Notes: generated by a model not told the origin, from the sequence alone. A DNA stretch of 64,000 nt from Sphingomonas liriopis (GCF_024211255.1 NZ_JAMLDY010000004.1:62001-126000), one strand, 5' to 3'. Shown: positions 35,737 through 44,781, counted from the first letter of the stretch. Program-made: numbers and translations.

Positions 35737-36398
35737 GGTTCGCCGGGCTGCTGTTCGACTTCGACGGCGTGCTGATCGAGAGCGAATATGCCGGCAACCG
35801 CCAGATCGCCGAATGGCTGACCGGGGCCGGACATCCGACGACGCCGGCCGATTCGATGGCGAACTTCATGGGGCTGGCGGGCCCCGATTTCCTCGCCGCG
35901 ATCGAACGCTGGATCGGCGGGCCGGTGCCCGACGGCTTCCACGCCGCACGCGCCGCGGAGGATGCGCGCGCGATGGCGGACGGGATCGACGCGGTCGCGG
36001 GCGCCGTCGCCTTCGTCCGCGCGCTGCCCGCCGATCTGCCCAAAGCGGTGGTGTCGTCCAGCCCGACGCAGTGGATTCGCCGCCACCTCGACCATATCGG
36101 CCTGGGCGATGCGTTCGGCGACCATATCTATAGCGGGCGCGAACATGTCGCGAAGGGCAAGCCCGCGCCCGATCTCTATTGGCACGGCGCCGCGGCGATC
36201 GGCGTCGCGATCGCCGACTGCGCGATCGTCGAGGATTCGCCGGTCGGCGCCACCGGTGCGGTCGCGTCCGGCGGCTATGTCATCGGCCTGTGCGCCGGCA
36301 CCCATTGCGGCGTCGGCCACGACGCGCGGCTGCGCGCGCTCGGCGTCGATGCGGTGGCGGCGGATTTCGCGGAGGTCGCGCGGCTGGTGGGGGCCTGA
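35733..36398 (+). CDS. HAD-superfamily phosphatase
   Basis: This 221-aa enzyme begins at GTG 35733 with motif I FDFDGVLIESE (nucleophile Asp), then motif II SSSPTQW, a Lys in AKGKPAPD (motif III) and motif IV IVEDSPVG. It looks like a beta-phosphoglucomutase or phosphoglycolate phosphatase-type HAD-IA protein; the substrate is unknown. It is translationally coupled to yggS. Confidence 0.88.
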   Translation: MRFAGLLFDFDGVLIESEYAGNRQIAEWLTGAGHPTTPADSMANFMGLAGPDFLAAIERWIGGPVPDGFHAARAAEDARAMADGIDAVAGAVAFVRALPADLPKAVVSSSPTQWIRRHLDHIGLGDAFGDHIYSGREHVAKGKPAPDLYWHGAAAIGVAIADCAIVEDSPVGATGAVASGGYVIGLCAGTHCGVGHDARLRALGVDAVAADFAEVARLVGA

Positions 36399-36414
36399 CC
36401 GTCCCGCCATAATC

Positions 36415-36510
36415 CGTCATCCCCGCGAAGGCGGGGATCCATACTGGCTGATCTTTCGGCTCGATCCGCTGGCGTCATCATTATGGATCCCCGCCTGCGC
36501 GGGGATGACG
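36415..36510. repeat. Inverted repeat, GTCATCCCCGCGAAGGCGGG family
   Basis: Arms at 36415-36443 and 36482-36510 (right arm core GGATCCCCGCCTGCGCGGGG) are near-perfect complements. It lies between the HAD gene and the ankyrin gene. Confidence 0.88.
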
Positions 36511-36526
36511 TGAAATACGGCGGCCG

Positions 36527-37126
36527 TCAGAACTTCGGCCCGGCCACCTGTGCGCGGACCTTCTTCGGCGCGTCCTTGAACAGCGTGACCATCACCGGAT
36601 TACGCGAATCGCGCAGCGCATAGGCGCGCGCCGACAGGCCCGCCATATTGTCGGTCTGGTCGGGATCGGCGCCCTTGGCGAGCAGCGTCCGCGCGATCGG
36701 CTCGTTGCGCGCGTTGACCGCCAGGATCAGCGGCGTCTGCCCCGATCCGTTGGCGAGGTTGGGGTTCGCCTTGTAGCTCAGCAGCAGGTCGACGAGGTCC
36801 TCGCGCCCCGCCAGCGCCGCCAGCATCAGCGGCGTGTTGCCCTTGGCATCGCGGATGTTGGGGTCCGCCTTATGCTGCAGCAGATATTGCATGTAGAGGT
36901 TGCCCGAATGACCCACCAGGATGTGCAGCGCGCCCTTGCCGGTGGTCACCGCCTTGGTGTTGATGATCGTGCTGCCCGGCGTCTCGATCATCGTGGTGAC
37001 GACCTTGCCGTCCTCCTTCTCGATCGCGGACAGGAATTTGTAGCTTTCCGACTGCTGCTGCGCGGCTGCGGGGACCGCAGCGGCGGCGAGCGCGAGGGTG
37101 AGGAGGAAACGGCGGCGAAGCATCAT
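36527..37126 (-). CDS. Periplasmic ankyrin-repeat protein
   Basis: This 199-aa protein has a signal peptide (MLRRRFLLTLALAAAAVPAAAQQ) and about four ankyrin repeats from residue 55, with classical GNTPLMLAALAGREDLVDLLL and GQTPLILAVNARNEPIARTLL units. Such proteins mediate protein contacts; the partner is unknown. ATG 37126 (or 37123) follows AAGGGACCC. Confidence 0.88.
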   Translation of the reverse strand: MMLRRRFLLTLALAAAAVPAAAQQQSESYKFLSAIEKEDGKVVTTMIETPGSTIINTKAVTTGKGALHILVGHSGNLYMQYLLQHKADPNIRDAKGNTPLMLAALAGREDLVDLLLSYKANPNLANGSGQTPLILAVNARNEPIARTLLAKGADPDQTDNMAGLSARAYALRDSRNPVMVTLFKDAPKKVRAQVAGPKF

Positions 37127-37184
37127 AGGGTCCCTTGACGAAGGCTTGCGGGGGCGGGGGTAACAGATCACAGCTGGCACGGTC

Positions 37185-37766
37185 ATGAACATTCTGCGTT
37201 TCGCCCCGATTGCAGCCATCGCCCTTGCTGCCTGCCACCCCGCCGCGACCGAGGCGCCGCCGCTCGCCGGCGCGAGGATCGGCGGGCCGTTCACGCTGAC
37301 CAACCAGGACGGGCGCACCGTCACCGACCGCGACTTCGCCGGCCAATATCGCATCATGTATTTCGGCTACACCTATTGCCCCGACGTCTGCCCGACCGAC
37401 GCGGCGGCGATCGGCAAGGCGCTGGCACAGATCGACAGGAGCGATCCCGAGCTCGGCCGCCGGATCGTGCCGATCTTCGTCACCGTCGATCCCGAGCGCG
37501 ATACGCCCGCCGTGCTCAAGGCTTTCGTCGCCAATTTCCACCCGCGCATGGTCGGGCTGACCGGCACGCCAGCGCAGATCGCCGCGGTGTCCAAGGCGTT
37601 CGCGGTGTTCGCCGGCAAGGGCGAGGCACAGCCCGGCGGCGGCTATCTGATGAACCACAGCCGCACTACCTATCTGATGGACCCCGACGGCAAGCCGCTC
37701 GCGCTGCTGCCGTCCGACAAGGACGCGCAGGCGGTGGCCGCCGAGATCGGGCGCTGGGCGAAATGA
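37185..37766 (+). CDS. SCO1/SenC family copper chaperone
   Basis: This 193-aa lipoprotein (lipobox ALAACHP) has the thioredoxin fold with the copper-binding FGYTYCPDVCP (CxxxC) and a downstream His in YLMNHSRTTYL. These residues bind copper for CuA assembly of cytochrome oxidase. It is separated by only nine bases from the YcgN gene. Confidence 0.93.
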   Translation: MNILRFAPIAAIALAACHPAATEAPPLAGARIGGPFTLTNQDGRTVTDRDFAGQYRIMYFGYTYCPDVCPTDAAAIGKALAQIDRSDPELGRRIVPIFVTVDPERDTPAVLKAFVANFHPRMVGLTGTPAQIAAVSKAFAVFAGKGEAQPGGGYLMNHSRTTYLMDPDGKPLALLPSDKDAQAVAAEIGRWAK

Positions 37767-37775
37767 CGAAATACC

Positions 37776-38204
37776 ATGAGTAGATTTTGGGAGTTGCCGA
37801 TCGAGCAGCTCGACCGCGGTCAGTGGGAGGCACTGTGCGACGGCTGCGGCAAATGCTGCATCCACAAGCTGGAGGACGAGGATACGGGCGAGGTCGTGCC
37901 GACCAACGTCGCCTGCCGCCTGCTCGACCGGCGCAGCGGTTTCTGTTCGGACTACAAGCATCGCCGCGCCTATGTCCCCGAATGCGTACGGCTGACCGCG
38001 GGCAACGTCCGCGATATCGACTGGCTGCCCTCGACCTGCGCCTATCGCCTGCGCGCCGCGGGGGAGCCGTTGCGCGACTGGCATTATCTCATCAGCGGGG
38101 ATCGCGAATCGGTGCACACCGCCGGCATCTCGGTGCGCGGCTGGACGGTGAGCGAGGACGATGTCGGCGACCTCGAAAACCATATCGTCGATCGCGAATT
38201 GTGA
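37776..38204 (+). CDS. YcgN family cysteine-cluster protein (UPF0260)
   Basis: This 142-aa protein has the conserved cluster CDGCGKCCIHK near the N-terminus plus further cysteines (VACRLLD, GFCSDY, ECVRLT and STCAYRL), typical of the CxxCxxCC (Fe-S or zinc) superfamily. The function is unknown. It overlaps the next gene by four bases. Confidence 0.88.
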   Translation: MSRFWELPIEQLDRGQWEALCDGCGKCCIHKLEDEDTGEVVPTNVACRLLDRRSGFCSDYKHRRAYVPECVRLTAGNVRDIDWLPSTCAYRLRAAGEPLRDWHYLISGDRESVHTAGISVRGWTVSEDDVGDLENHIVDREL

Positions 38205-38878
38205 ACGAGCCGCCGTTCGAGGTGATCCGCCATCCAACGGCGCGGCGGATCCGGCTGAGCCTCGACCCCGCCAGCGGCCGCGCCCGGCTGGTGGTACCAA
38301 AGCGGGCAGCACTGAAACCGGCGCTCGCCTGGGCGGCGGGCAAGGCGGAGTGGATCGCCGAGCAGCGCGCCCGCCTGCCAAGCCCGCGGCCCTATGCGCC
38401 CGGCATGGTGCTGACCGTCGCCGACCGGGTGCTGACGATCGACTGGCAACCGGGCAGCCGCCGCCGTGTCGAGCTAGAGGGCGACACGCTGTCGCTGTCG
38501 GGACCGCTGGAAACGCTGCCGCGCCGCGTCGAGACGTGGCTCAAGCGGCAGGCGCTCGACCTGCTCGCTACCGAAACCGCCGAATATGCAGCGAAGGCGG
38601 GGGTGACCGTCGCCCACGTCGCCATCGGCGATGCCCGCGGCCGCTGGGGCAGCTGTGCGCATGACGGGACGATCCGCTACAGCTGGCGGCTGATCCTCGC
38701 CCCCGGCTGGGTGCGGCGCGCGACCGTCGCGCACGAGGTCGCGCATCGCGTCCACATGAACCACGCCCCCGCCTTCCACGCGCTGGTCGAGCGGCTGTAC
38801 GACGGCGATCCCACCCCGGCGCGCGCATGGCTGCGCGACCATGGCGCGGCGCTTCACTGGGTCGGGCGGTCGTCCTGA
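38201..38878 (+). CDS. YgjP-like (SprT/DUF45) metallopeptidase family protein
   Basis: This 225-aa protein begins at GTG 38201. It has the DUF45/YgjP features RWGSCAHDGTIRYSWRL followed by the zinc-binding VAHEVAHRVHMNHAPAFHALV (HExxH). The substrate is unknown. Its 3' end overlaps the convergent PBP1A gene by 25 bp, so the two transcripts can pair. Confidence 0.87.
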   Translation: MNEPPFEVIRHPTARRIRLSLDPASGRARLVVPKRAALKPALAWAAGKAEWIAEQRARLPSPRPYAPGMVLTVADRVLTIDWQPGSRRRVELEGDTLSLSGPLETLPRRVETWLKRQALDLLATETAEYAAKAGVTVAHVAIGDARGRWGSCAHDGTIRYSWRLILAPGWVRRATVAHEVAHRVHMNHAPAFHALVERLYDGDPTPARAWLRDHGAALHWVGRSS

Positions 38879-41001
38879 AGCGGGCGTTGCAGCGGCTGGC
38901 GGACCACCGGCGGCACCGGCCGCGAATCGTCGCGGCCTGACGGTTCGCGGCGATCGTCGCGCGCCGGCGCGTCGCGGCCGGTGACGCGATCGATCAGATC
39001 GTCGAGCTGCTGCTGCGGCTGCGCGGTCGGCGCCGCCCGCGGCCCCTCCTCACCCTCCTGCGCCTGTTCGTCAGGCGATTGCTGGGGCAGGGGATTGCCG
39101 TCGGCATCGACCATCTGGCCCCCCGTTTCGGCATCGGGCTGGCCGAAATACGTCTCCTCGTCGGGCTCCAGCTGCCATTCGGGCAGCGTCACCTGCGTCT
39201 CGAACTGTTCGATCGGGCGGCTCGCGGTGGCGGGCTTCATGAACGCGGCGAACGCCTTGGCGGGCGCGGTGCCGCCGTGCAGCCCGGCGATCGGGCGCGC
39301 ATCGTCGCGGCCCATCCACACGCCGGTGGTGAGGCCGCTGGAGAAACCCAGGAACCAGCCGTCCTTCAGCGACGTCGTCGTGCCGGTCTTGCCCGCCACC
39401 GGCCGGCCGATCTGCGCGGCGCGACCGGTCCCTGTGTTGACCGCGGTCTGCAACAGGTCGGTCATCTGCGCCGCGACATAGGGCGCGACGAGCACGCGGC
39501 TGCGATCGACCTCGTGGCGGTAGATTTCCTGCCCGTTCGCGGTGACGCGGGTGATGCCATAGGGGGTCACCGCCACGCCCTTGTTGGCGACGCTGGCGAA
39601 GGCGCGGGTCATGTCGATCAGCCGCACGTCGCTGGTGCCGAGCACCATCGCCGGATGCGTGTTGATCGGCGTGGTGATGCCGAAGCGGCGCGCCATGTCG
39701 GCGATGGTGGCAAAGCCCACCTCCTGTCCCAGCTTTGCGGCCACCGTGTTGAGCGAATAGGCGAAGGCGGTGCGCAACGTCACCGATCCCGAATTGCGCC
39801 GCGAATCGTTGCGCGGGCTCCAGCCGTCGATCGTGACGGGTTCGTCGACGATCGAATCCTCGGGCTTGTGCCCCGCCTCCAGCGCGGCGAGATAGACGAA
39901 CAGCTTGAACGCCGATCCCGGCTGGCGCTGCGCCTGCGTCGCGCGATTGTAGATCGAGGCGACATAATCCTTGCCGCCGACCATCGCGCGCACCGATCCG
40001 TCGCGGTCGAGGCTGACCAGCGCGCCCTGCGCCCCCGCCGGCGCATTCTCGCGCACCGCCACGTCGGCGGCGCGCTGCATCGCGGGATCGAGCGTCGTCC
40101 ACACCTCCAGCGGTGCGGTCGTCTCGTCGATCAGCGTATCGAGCTGCGGCAGCGCCCAGTCGGTGAAATAGCGCGCCGAATTCTGCTGCTTTTCAGGGGT
40201 CAGCCTCAGGTCGTCGACATCGGCGTCATCCGCCTGGCCCTGCGTGATCACCTCGGCGCGGACCATCTGCTTCAGCACCACGCCAGCGCGGCCCTTGGCG
40301 GCGTCGACGTCCGCGGTCGGCGAATAGTTGGACGGCGCCTTGACCAGGCCGGCGATCACCGCCGCCTCGGCGATGCTCAGCCGGTCGGCGCCATGACCGA
40401 AGAACTTGCGGCTCGCGGCGTCGATGCCATAGGTGCCGCCGCCATAATACATCTTGTTGAGGTACAGTTCGAGGATCTGGTCCTTGGAGAATTTGCGCTC
40501 CAGCGCCAGCGCCAGGATCCATTCGCGGAACTTGCGGCCGAACTTCTTCTGGTTGTTGAGGAAGACGTTGCGCGCCAGCTGCTGGGTGATCGTCGATCCG
40601 CCCTGGATCCAGCGGCCGCGTTCGTAGCGGACCTGGACCGATCGCGCGATGCCGATCGGATCGACGCCGGGATGGCTGCGGAAGCGGCGATCCTCGACCG
40701 CGACGGTGGCGTCGCGCATCACGCCGGGGATCTGCGCATAGGGCAGCCATTCGCCATAGCTCGGACCCAGCGAGGCGATGATGCTGCCGTCGGCGGCATG
40801 GACGCGGATCATCTGGCCGTTGGGCGAGGATTTCAGCTCGTCGAAGCTCGGCAGCTGCGAGCGCGCGACATAGACGGCGATGACCAGCGCCCCCAGCGCC
40901 AGCACGGCGAGGCCGATCAGGATCTGGAGGGTGACGACGATCCGCCGCCGCCAACGCGAGCGGGGGGCGGGAGCGGAGCGGGGGGTACGCGCACGGGCCA
41001 T
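38854..41001 (-). CDS. mrcA: Class A penicillin-binding protein (PBP1A-type)
   Basis: This 715-aa bifunctional enzyme builds peptidoglycan. After an N-terminal membrane segment (~residues 24-46) comes the transglycosylase with EDRRFRSHPGVDPIG and GGSTITQQLARN. The transpeptidase has the active-site Ser in GSAFKLF, YSLN, and KTGTT. The tail is long and rich in Gln, Pro and Asp. It overlaps the YgjP gene at its 3' end. Confidence 0.95.
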   Translation of the reverse strand: MARARTPRSAPAPRSRWRRRIVVTLQILIGLAVLALGALVIAVYVARSQLPSFDELKSSPNGQMIRVHAADGSIIASLGPSYGEWLPYAQIPGVMRDATVAVEDRRFRSHPGVDPIGIARSVQVRYERGRWIQGGSTITQQLARNVFLNNQKKFGRKFREWILALALERKFSKDQILELYLNKMYYGGGTYGIDAASRKFFGHGADRLSIAEAAVIAGLVKAPSNYSPTADVDAAKGRAGVVLKQMVRAEVITQGQADDADVDDLRLTPEKQQNSARYFTDWALPQLDTLIDETTAPLEVWTTLDPAMQRAADVAVRENAPAGAQGALVSLDRDGSVRAMVGGKDYVASIYNRATQAQRQPGSAFKLFVYLAALEAGHKPEDSIVDEPVTIDGWSPRNDSRRNSGSVTLRTAFAYSLNTVAAKLGQEVGFATIADMARRFGITTPINTHPAMVLGTSDVRLIDMTRAFASVANKGVAVTPYGITRVTANGQEIYRHEVDRSRVLVAPYVAAQMTDLLQTAVNTGTGRAAQIGRPVAGKTGTTTSLKDGWFLGFSSGLTTGVWMGRDDARPIAGLHGGTAPAKAFAAFMKPATASRPIEQFETQVTLPEWQLEPDEETYFGQPDAETGGQMVDADGNPLPQQSPDEQAQEGEEGPRAAPTAQPQQQLDDLIDRVTGRDAPARDDRREPSGRDDSRPVPPVVRQPLQRPLQDDRPTQ

Positions 41002-41053
41002 GAAGGACGTTGCAATTACGCGTTAACCCCCCTCCCGACAAGCGGTGTTGCCG

Positions 41054-42136
41054 TCACCACCCCACGCGCGTCGCCTGCGCGATCAGCCCGATCAGGCCGG
41101 GGGGCATCATGGCGATCGCGGCGGCGGCCCCGCGATGCTCGGCGATGCGGCGGACCAGTCCGGCGACCGCCATCGGCCGCGCCAGCTGTCCCGCGAACCG
41201 CACCTGCCATGCCGCAGCCGCATCCGGGCCGTCACGCAGGCACGCATCGGCGGCGGCGATGCCGCTGGCGAGCGCGATGCCCATGCCTTCGCCGGCGAGG
41301 GAGGGAATGACCCCGGCCTGATCGCCGAGCCGAAACAGCCCGGGCGTGCCGTGCCGCTCGCGCCAGCCATAGGGCACGTTGGCGATCGCATCGATCGGCG
41401 TGCCGGCGGAGAGATACGCCAGCCGTTCGCCCAGCCGCGGATGCGCGGCGCCGAGCATCGCGAGCAACGCCGCGGGGCTGCCCGCCTCGTGCAGCCGCGA
41501 CCGGTGCACCGCCATGCACAGATTGGCGCTGCCATCCTCCTGCAGCGCGATGCCCGCATAGCCGCGGTCGAACAGGTGCAGCTCGATCCGCTCGCCCAGC
41601 GCCCGGGTCAGCACCGGCGCCGGGCTTAGCCGGACGCGCAGCCCCAGCGTCGGATCGACCCCGCGCGCTTCGGCGGGCCGGGCGAGGCCGCGCAGGTCGT
41701 GCTTGCCGGTGGCGAGGAACAGCGACTCCGCCCCGATCGCTCCGCCGTCGGCGAGCTGCGCGACCTGCCCCTCGACGCTGCGCACGGTGACGCCGGTTTC
41801 GATTTCGGCCCCCGCACGCGCGGCGGCGGCACGCAGCAACGTATCCAGCCGATGCCGCGACACGCCGATCGCCGGCCGCGGCAGCGCCGCCTCGCGCACC
41901 CGCCCGCCGGCATAGACCACGACGCGGGTCAGCCGCTGCCGGTTGAGGCTGTCGGGATCGACGCCCAGGCTGGCGATCCGGTCGAGCGTCCGCCAGCTGA
42001 CGAACCCGCCGCACAAGGCATCGCCTTGCGGGTGCCGCTCGACCAGCAGCGGACGCAGGTCGCCCTGCGTCAGCCGGATCGCCGCCGCCGACCCCGCCGG
42101 CCCGCCGCCGACGATCAGCGCAGCCGTTCGACGCAC
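41054..42136 (-). CDS. FAD-dependent oxidoreductase of the polyketide operon
   Basis: This 360-aa flavoprotein starts at GTG 42136 with the FAD motif ALIVGGGPAGSAAA. It also has RLGDQAGVIPSLAGEGMGIALASG, the second FAD motif seen in geranylgeranyl reductase and PHBH-like oxidoreductases. It is third in the operon and overlaps the methyltransferase by 22 bases. By analogy to the SrsABC phenolic-lipid pathway of Streptomyces it could oxidise or hydroxylate a methylated polyketide ring; that is inference. Confidence 0.85.
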   Translation of the reverse strand: MRRTAALIVGGGPAGSAAAIRLTQGDLRPLLVERHPQGDALCGGFVSWRTLDRIASLGVDPDSLNRQRLTRVVVYAGGRVREAALPRPAIGVSRHRLDTLLRAAAARAGAEIETGVTVRSVEGQVAQLADGGAIGAESLFLATGKHDLRGLARPAEARGVDPTLGLRVRLSPAPVLTRALGERIELHLFDRGYAGIALQEDGSANLCMAVHRSRLHEAGSPAALLAMLGAAHPRLGERLAYLSAGTPIDAIANVPYGWRERHGTPGLFRLGDQAGVIPSLAGEGMGIALASGIAAADACLRDGPDAAAAWQVRFAGQLARPMAVAGLVRRIAEHRGAAAAIAMMPPGLIGLIAQATRVGW

Positions 42137-42804
42137 AGCCGGAACGGAAAGGCGCGGAACACGCGCGCGTCGCGCACGCCCGCCGCGGCGAGCAGGGGCG
42201 GCCATTCCGCCGGCCGATACGATCGCGCGATCGACAGCGTGCCGTCATGGCGGACGATGGGGTGCCAGCGCGCGAGCCTTGCGAGCAATGGAAAGCCGGC
42301 ATGCGCGACGCCATGACGGTGGAGGTCGTTGACCAGCCAGCCGCGCGCCGCCTCTGCCTCCATGAAGCGCAGGAAGGCGATCAGCTGCGCCCGCGTCATA
42401 TGATGCGCGACGAGGCTGGAGATGACGACGTCCCAGCCTTGCCCGGCAAGATCCGCATAATCGCCGGTGCGCCATGCGATCGGCAGCCCCGGCGGCGTAT
42501 GCGCGCGCGCCGCCGCTTCGCTGCGCGGGTTGAGGTCGACGCCGACCAGCTCGGCGGCGATACCCCGCCGCTCCGCCCAGCGCGCGATGCGGCGCAGCAT
42601 GTCGCCGTCGCCGAACCCGACGTCGAGCAGCCGCAGCGTCTTCGCATCGCCCACCGCGCGGTTCAGGAAGGCCAGCGTCGGCCGTGCCGCGAGCGTCACG
42701 GTATTGACCCGCGCCAGATCGGCGACGACCGCGGCATAGACGTCCGGCGGCAGGTCGTCGGCGTCCATCAGCTCTTCGGCCTCGGCCCGCACGGCGAGGC
42801 TCAT
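42115..42804 (-). CDS. Class I SAM-dependent methyltransferase of the polyketide operon
   Basis: This 229-aa protein has the SAM motif I RLLDVGFGDGDML, motif II GVDLNPRSEAAA and the DVVISSLVAHHM segment. It overlaps the type III PKS stop (ATGA at 42801-42804), so the two are co-translated. It probably methylates the polyketide product, but the position is unknown. Confidence 0.87.
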   Translation of the reverse strand: MSLAVRAEAEELMDADDLPPDVYAAVVADLARVNTVTLAARPTLAFLNRAVGDAKTLRLLDVGFGDGDMLRRIARWAERRGIAAELVGVDLNPRSEAAARAHTPPGLPIAWRTGDYADLAGQGWDVVISSLVAHHMTRAQLIAFLRFMEAEAARGWLVNDLHRHGVAHAGFPLLARLARWHPIVRHDGTLSIARSYRPAEWPPLLAAAGVRDARVFRAFPFRLCVERLR

Positions 42805-43862
42805 GCCGCGAACCGCAGCGCCAGCCCTTCGGCGGCAAGACCGGGACCGAAGGCGAGCGCGACACCGTCGCGCGCGGCGGGCGGATCGGCGAGCAACCGG
42901 GCGAGCACGAACATCAGCGTCGCCGACGACATATTGCCATTGTCGGCGAGCACGCCGCGCGACGGCGCCAACGCACCCTCGGGCAGCGCCAGCGCCGCCT
43001 GCACCGCATCGAGGATCGATCGCCCGCCGGCATGCACCGCCCAGAACAGGTCGGCCGCGTCTGCGCCGCCGGTGACGGTGCCGGCGAAACCGGCATCGGC
43101 CAGCGCGCCGGCGATCCGCCCCGGCACCGCCCCGTCGAGATGCATCGCGAAGCCGGTGTCGGTGATCGTCCAGCGGATCAGCGCGTCGCTGTCGGGCAAC
43201 GTCGCCGCGAACGGCTGGCCGAGTTCGATCCCGCCCGCCTCGCCGGTGACCAGCGCGGCGGCGGCGCCGTCGCCGAATTGCAGCATCGCGAGCAGCGGCT
43301 CGATCGCGGCGGTTTCCTGCAGGTGCAGCGACGACAGTTCGACGGTGACGACCAGCACGCGCGCCTGCGGTTCCGACCGGACGATATGCCGCGCGCTACG
43401 CAACGCCACGACCGCGGCATAACAGCCCATGAAGCCGATCAGCAGCCGCTCGACCGACGGCGCCAGGCCCAATCGCGCGGCGATGATCTGGTCGATCCCC
43501 GGCGCGACGAAGCCGGTGCAGCTGGCGACGACCAGATGCGTGATCCCGTTCACGTCGACCTGCCCTGCCAGATCGGCCACCGCGGCGAGCGCCAGCGTCG
43601 GCGCCTCCGCGGCATAGACCGCCATCCGTGCCGCCGTGCCGGGCGCGGCGCCGGCGTAGAACCCGCCCGGATCGACCGGGCTCCCGCCGTCGTCCGTCGC
43701 CAGCACCGACCAGCGGTGCGCGATGCCGGCACGTGCCGCCATGCGCGCGAACAGCGGCGCGGTACGCGGCTGGACGCGCGTCTGCGCCCAGCCGATGAAG
43801 GCCTGATGGACGTCATTGCGGGGCACGGCAGTGCCGACGGCATGAAGGTAGGCGGGCACCAT
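42801..43862 (-). CDS. Type III polyketide synthase
   Basis: This 353-aa chalcone-synthase-fold enzyme shows the catalytic triad: Cys147 in FMGCYAAVVALR, His277 in FWAVHAGG and Asn310 in DNGNMSSAT. The CTGFVAPGID segment is typical of the bacterial family. These homodimers condense malonyl-CoA onto an acyl starter to make pyrones, resorcinols or related rings. AAGGAAC precedes ATG 43862. The operon continues with a methyltransferase and an FAD oxidoreductase. Confidence 0.93.
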   Translation of the reverse strand: MVPAYLHAVGTAVPRNDVHQAFIGWAQTRVQPRTAPLFARMAARAGIAHRWSVLATDDGGSPVDPGGFYAGAAPGTAARMAVYAAEAPTLALAAVADLAGQVDVNGITHLVVASCTGFVAPGIDQIIAARLGLAPSVERLLIGFMGCYAAVVALRSARHIVRSEPQARVLVVTVELSSLHLQETAAIEPLLAMLQFGDGAAAALVTGEAGGIELGQPFAATLPDSDALIRWTITDTGFAMHLDGAVPGRIAGALADAGFAGTVTGGADAADLFWAVHAGGRSILDAVQAALALPEGALAPSRGVLADNGNMSSATLMFVLARLLADPPAARDGVALAFGPGLAAEGLALRFAA

Positions 43863-43981
43863 GTTCCTTTGTCACCCGTGACGATGCGGGCGGATAGCAG
43901 GAACGCAAGGGCGCGCGACAAGGATGCATGCGCCGACGACTTGGTCACTTGGCGATACTGCTCGCCATATGTCGGAAATTC

Positions 43982-44024
43982 TTGTCTTTTGTTTATGACG
44001 GATGATAGTTTGGACAAAAGACAA
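43982..44024. promoter_or_regulatory. Candidate operator: 11-bp inverted repeat
   Basis: TTGTCTTTTGT (43982-43992) and ACAAAAGACAA (44014-44024) are perfect complements with a 21-bp spacer (about three helical turns centre to centre). It lies just upstream of the MarR-like gene's probable GTG start and 120 bp from the polyketide operon. It is a good candidate regulator-binding site. Confidence 0.55.
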
Positions 44025-44043
44025 CGACGCCGGGGGAAGCGAC

Positions 44044-44529
44044 GTGCCACATGAGTCCATCGCCGGTCTGGTCAAGGACCTGACGACGCAGCTCTCCGCG
44101 ATCGCCGTCGAATTCGGCACGCGGGCCGATCGGCTGGCGGATCATGCCGACGATGCCGGCGCCGACGCGGGCGATACGGACATCGCCGGGGTGGCGCCCG
44201 AACCGCGCGAACTCGCCAAGCAACTGCTCGCGCAGCGGCTGGCGCGCTTCGATCATTTCCCCGCCGAACTGTTCCACGAACCCGCCTGGGACATGCTGCT
44301 CGCGCTGTTCGTCGCGCACGAGGAACGGCGGACGATGAACGTCAAGACATTGGTCTCGAGCGCGCATGCGCCGGTCACCACCTCGCAACGCTGGATCGAT
44401 CACTTGCACAAGTTGAAGCTGATCGACCGGGTCATCGACACCGTCGACCGGCGGCGGATGGAAATCTCGCTGAGCGATTCGGGCCATACCGCGGTCGTCG
44501 CCTACCTGCGCCGTCTCGGCGCCGCCTGA
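44044..44529 (+). CDS. MarR-like winged-helix regulator
   Basis: This 161-aa protein has a C-terminal winged helix: WDMLLALFVAHEERRTMNVKTLV, then VTTSQRWIDHLHKLKLI and DRRRMEISLSDSG (wing and terminal helix). The N-terminal half is longer than in standard MarR proteins. I prefer GTG 44044, which has GGGGAAG seven bases upstream, over ATG 44002; the latter would put the operator palindrome inside the coding sequence. It is divergent from the polyketide operon and is a plausible local regulator. Confidence 0.75.
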   Translation: MPHESIAGLVKDLTTQLSAIAVEFGTRADRLADHADDAGADAGDTDIAGVAPEPRELAKQLLAQRLARFDHFPAELFHEPAWDMLLALFVAHEERRTMNVKTLVSSAHAPVTTSQRWIDHLHKLKLIDRVIDTVDRRRMEISLSDSGHTAVVAYLRRLGAA

Positions 44530-44606
44530 CCTTTGCGATTCGCGCGCTAAGTCCTCGCAACCACGACAAGAATCTATTAGGTCAGCATCGGATAACCAAT
44601 CCATCC

Positions 44607-44696
44607 GGCATGCGATCGCACCCGATGCGGGCGGGGATCGACCGCCGCATGCCTTGCAGGGGCCGAACAACAAACCGGCCGAAATGGGTGCAAGGC
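44607..44696 (+). promoter_or_regulatory. Candidate structured leader before the DUF11 operon
   Basis: Two 8-bp perfect stems overlap: GGCATGCG (44607-44614) with CGCATGCC (44646-44653), and GCCTTGCA (44651-44658) with TGCAAGGC (44689-44696). The second encloses a GGCCG/CGGCC hairpin. They share three bases, so extended forms compete, as in an attenuator or riboswitch. I do not recognise a known aptamer class. The rest of the gap 44530-44781 shows nothing else clear. Confidence 0.35.
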
Positions 44697-44781
44697 AACT
44701 ATCGATCGCCGATTTGGTTCCGTAGTTTTTGTTTAAGCACGCAAGCCGATTTTCGTCTCCGGGCACATACCGGGGCGAAAT

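Noticed and set aside
39079..41310. 743-codon frame opposite the PBP1A gene
   Set aside because: Shadow frame; the PBP1A strand has all catalytic motifs.
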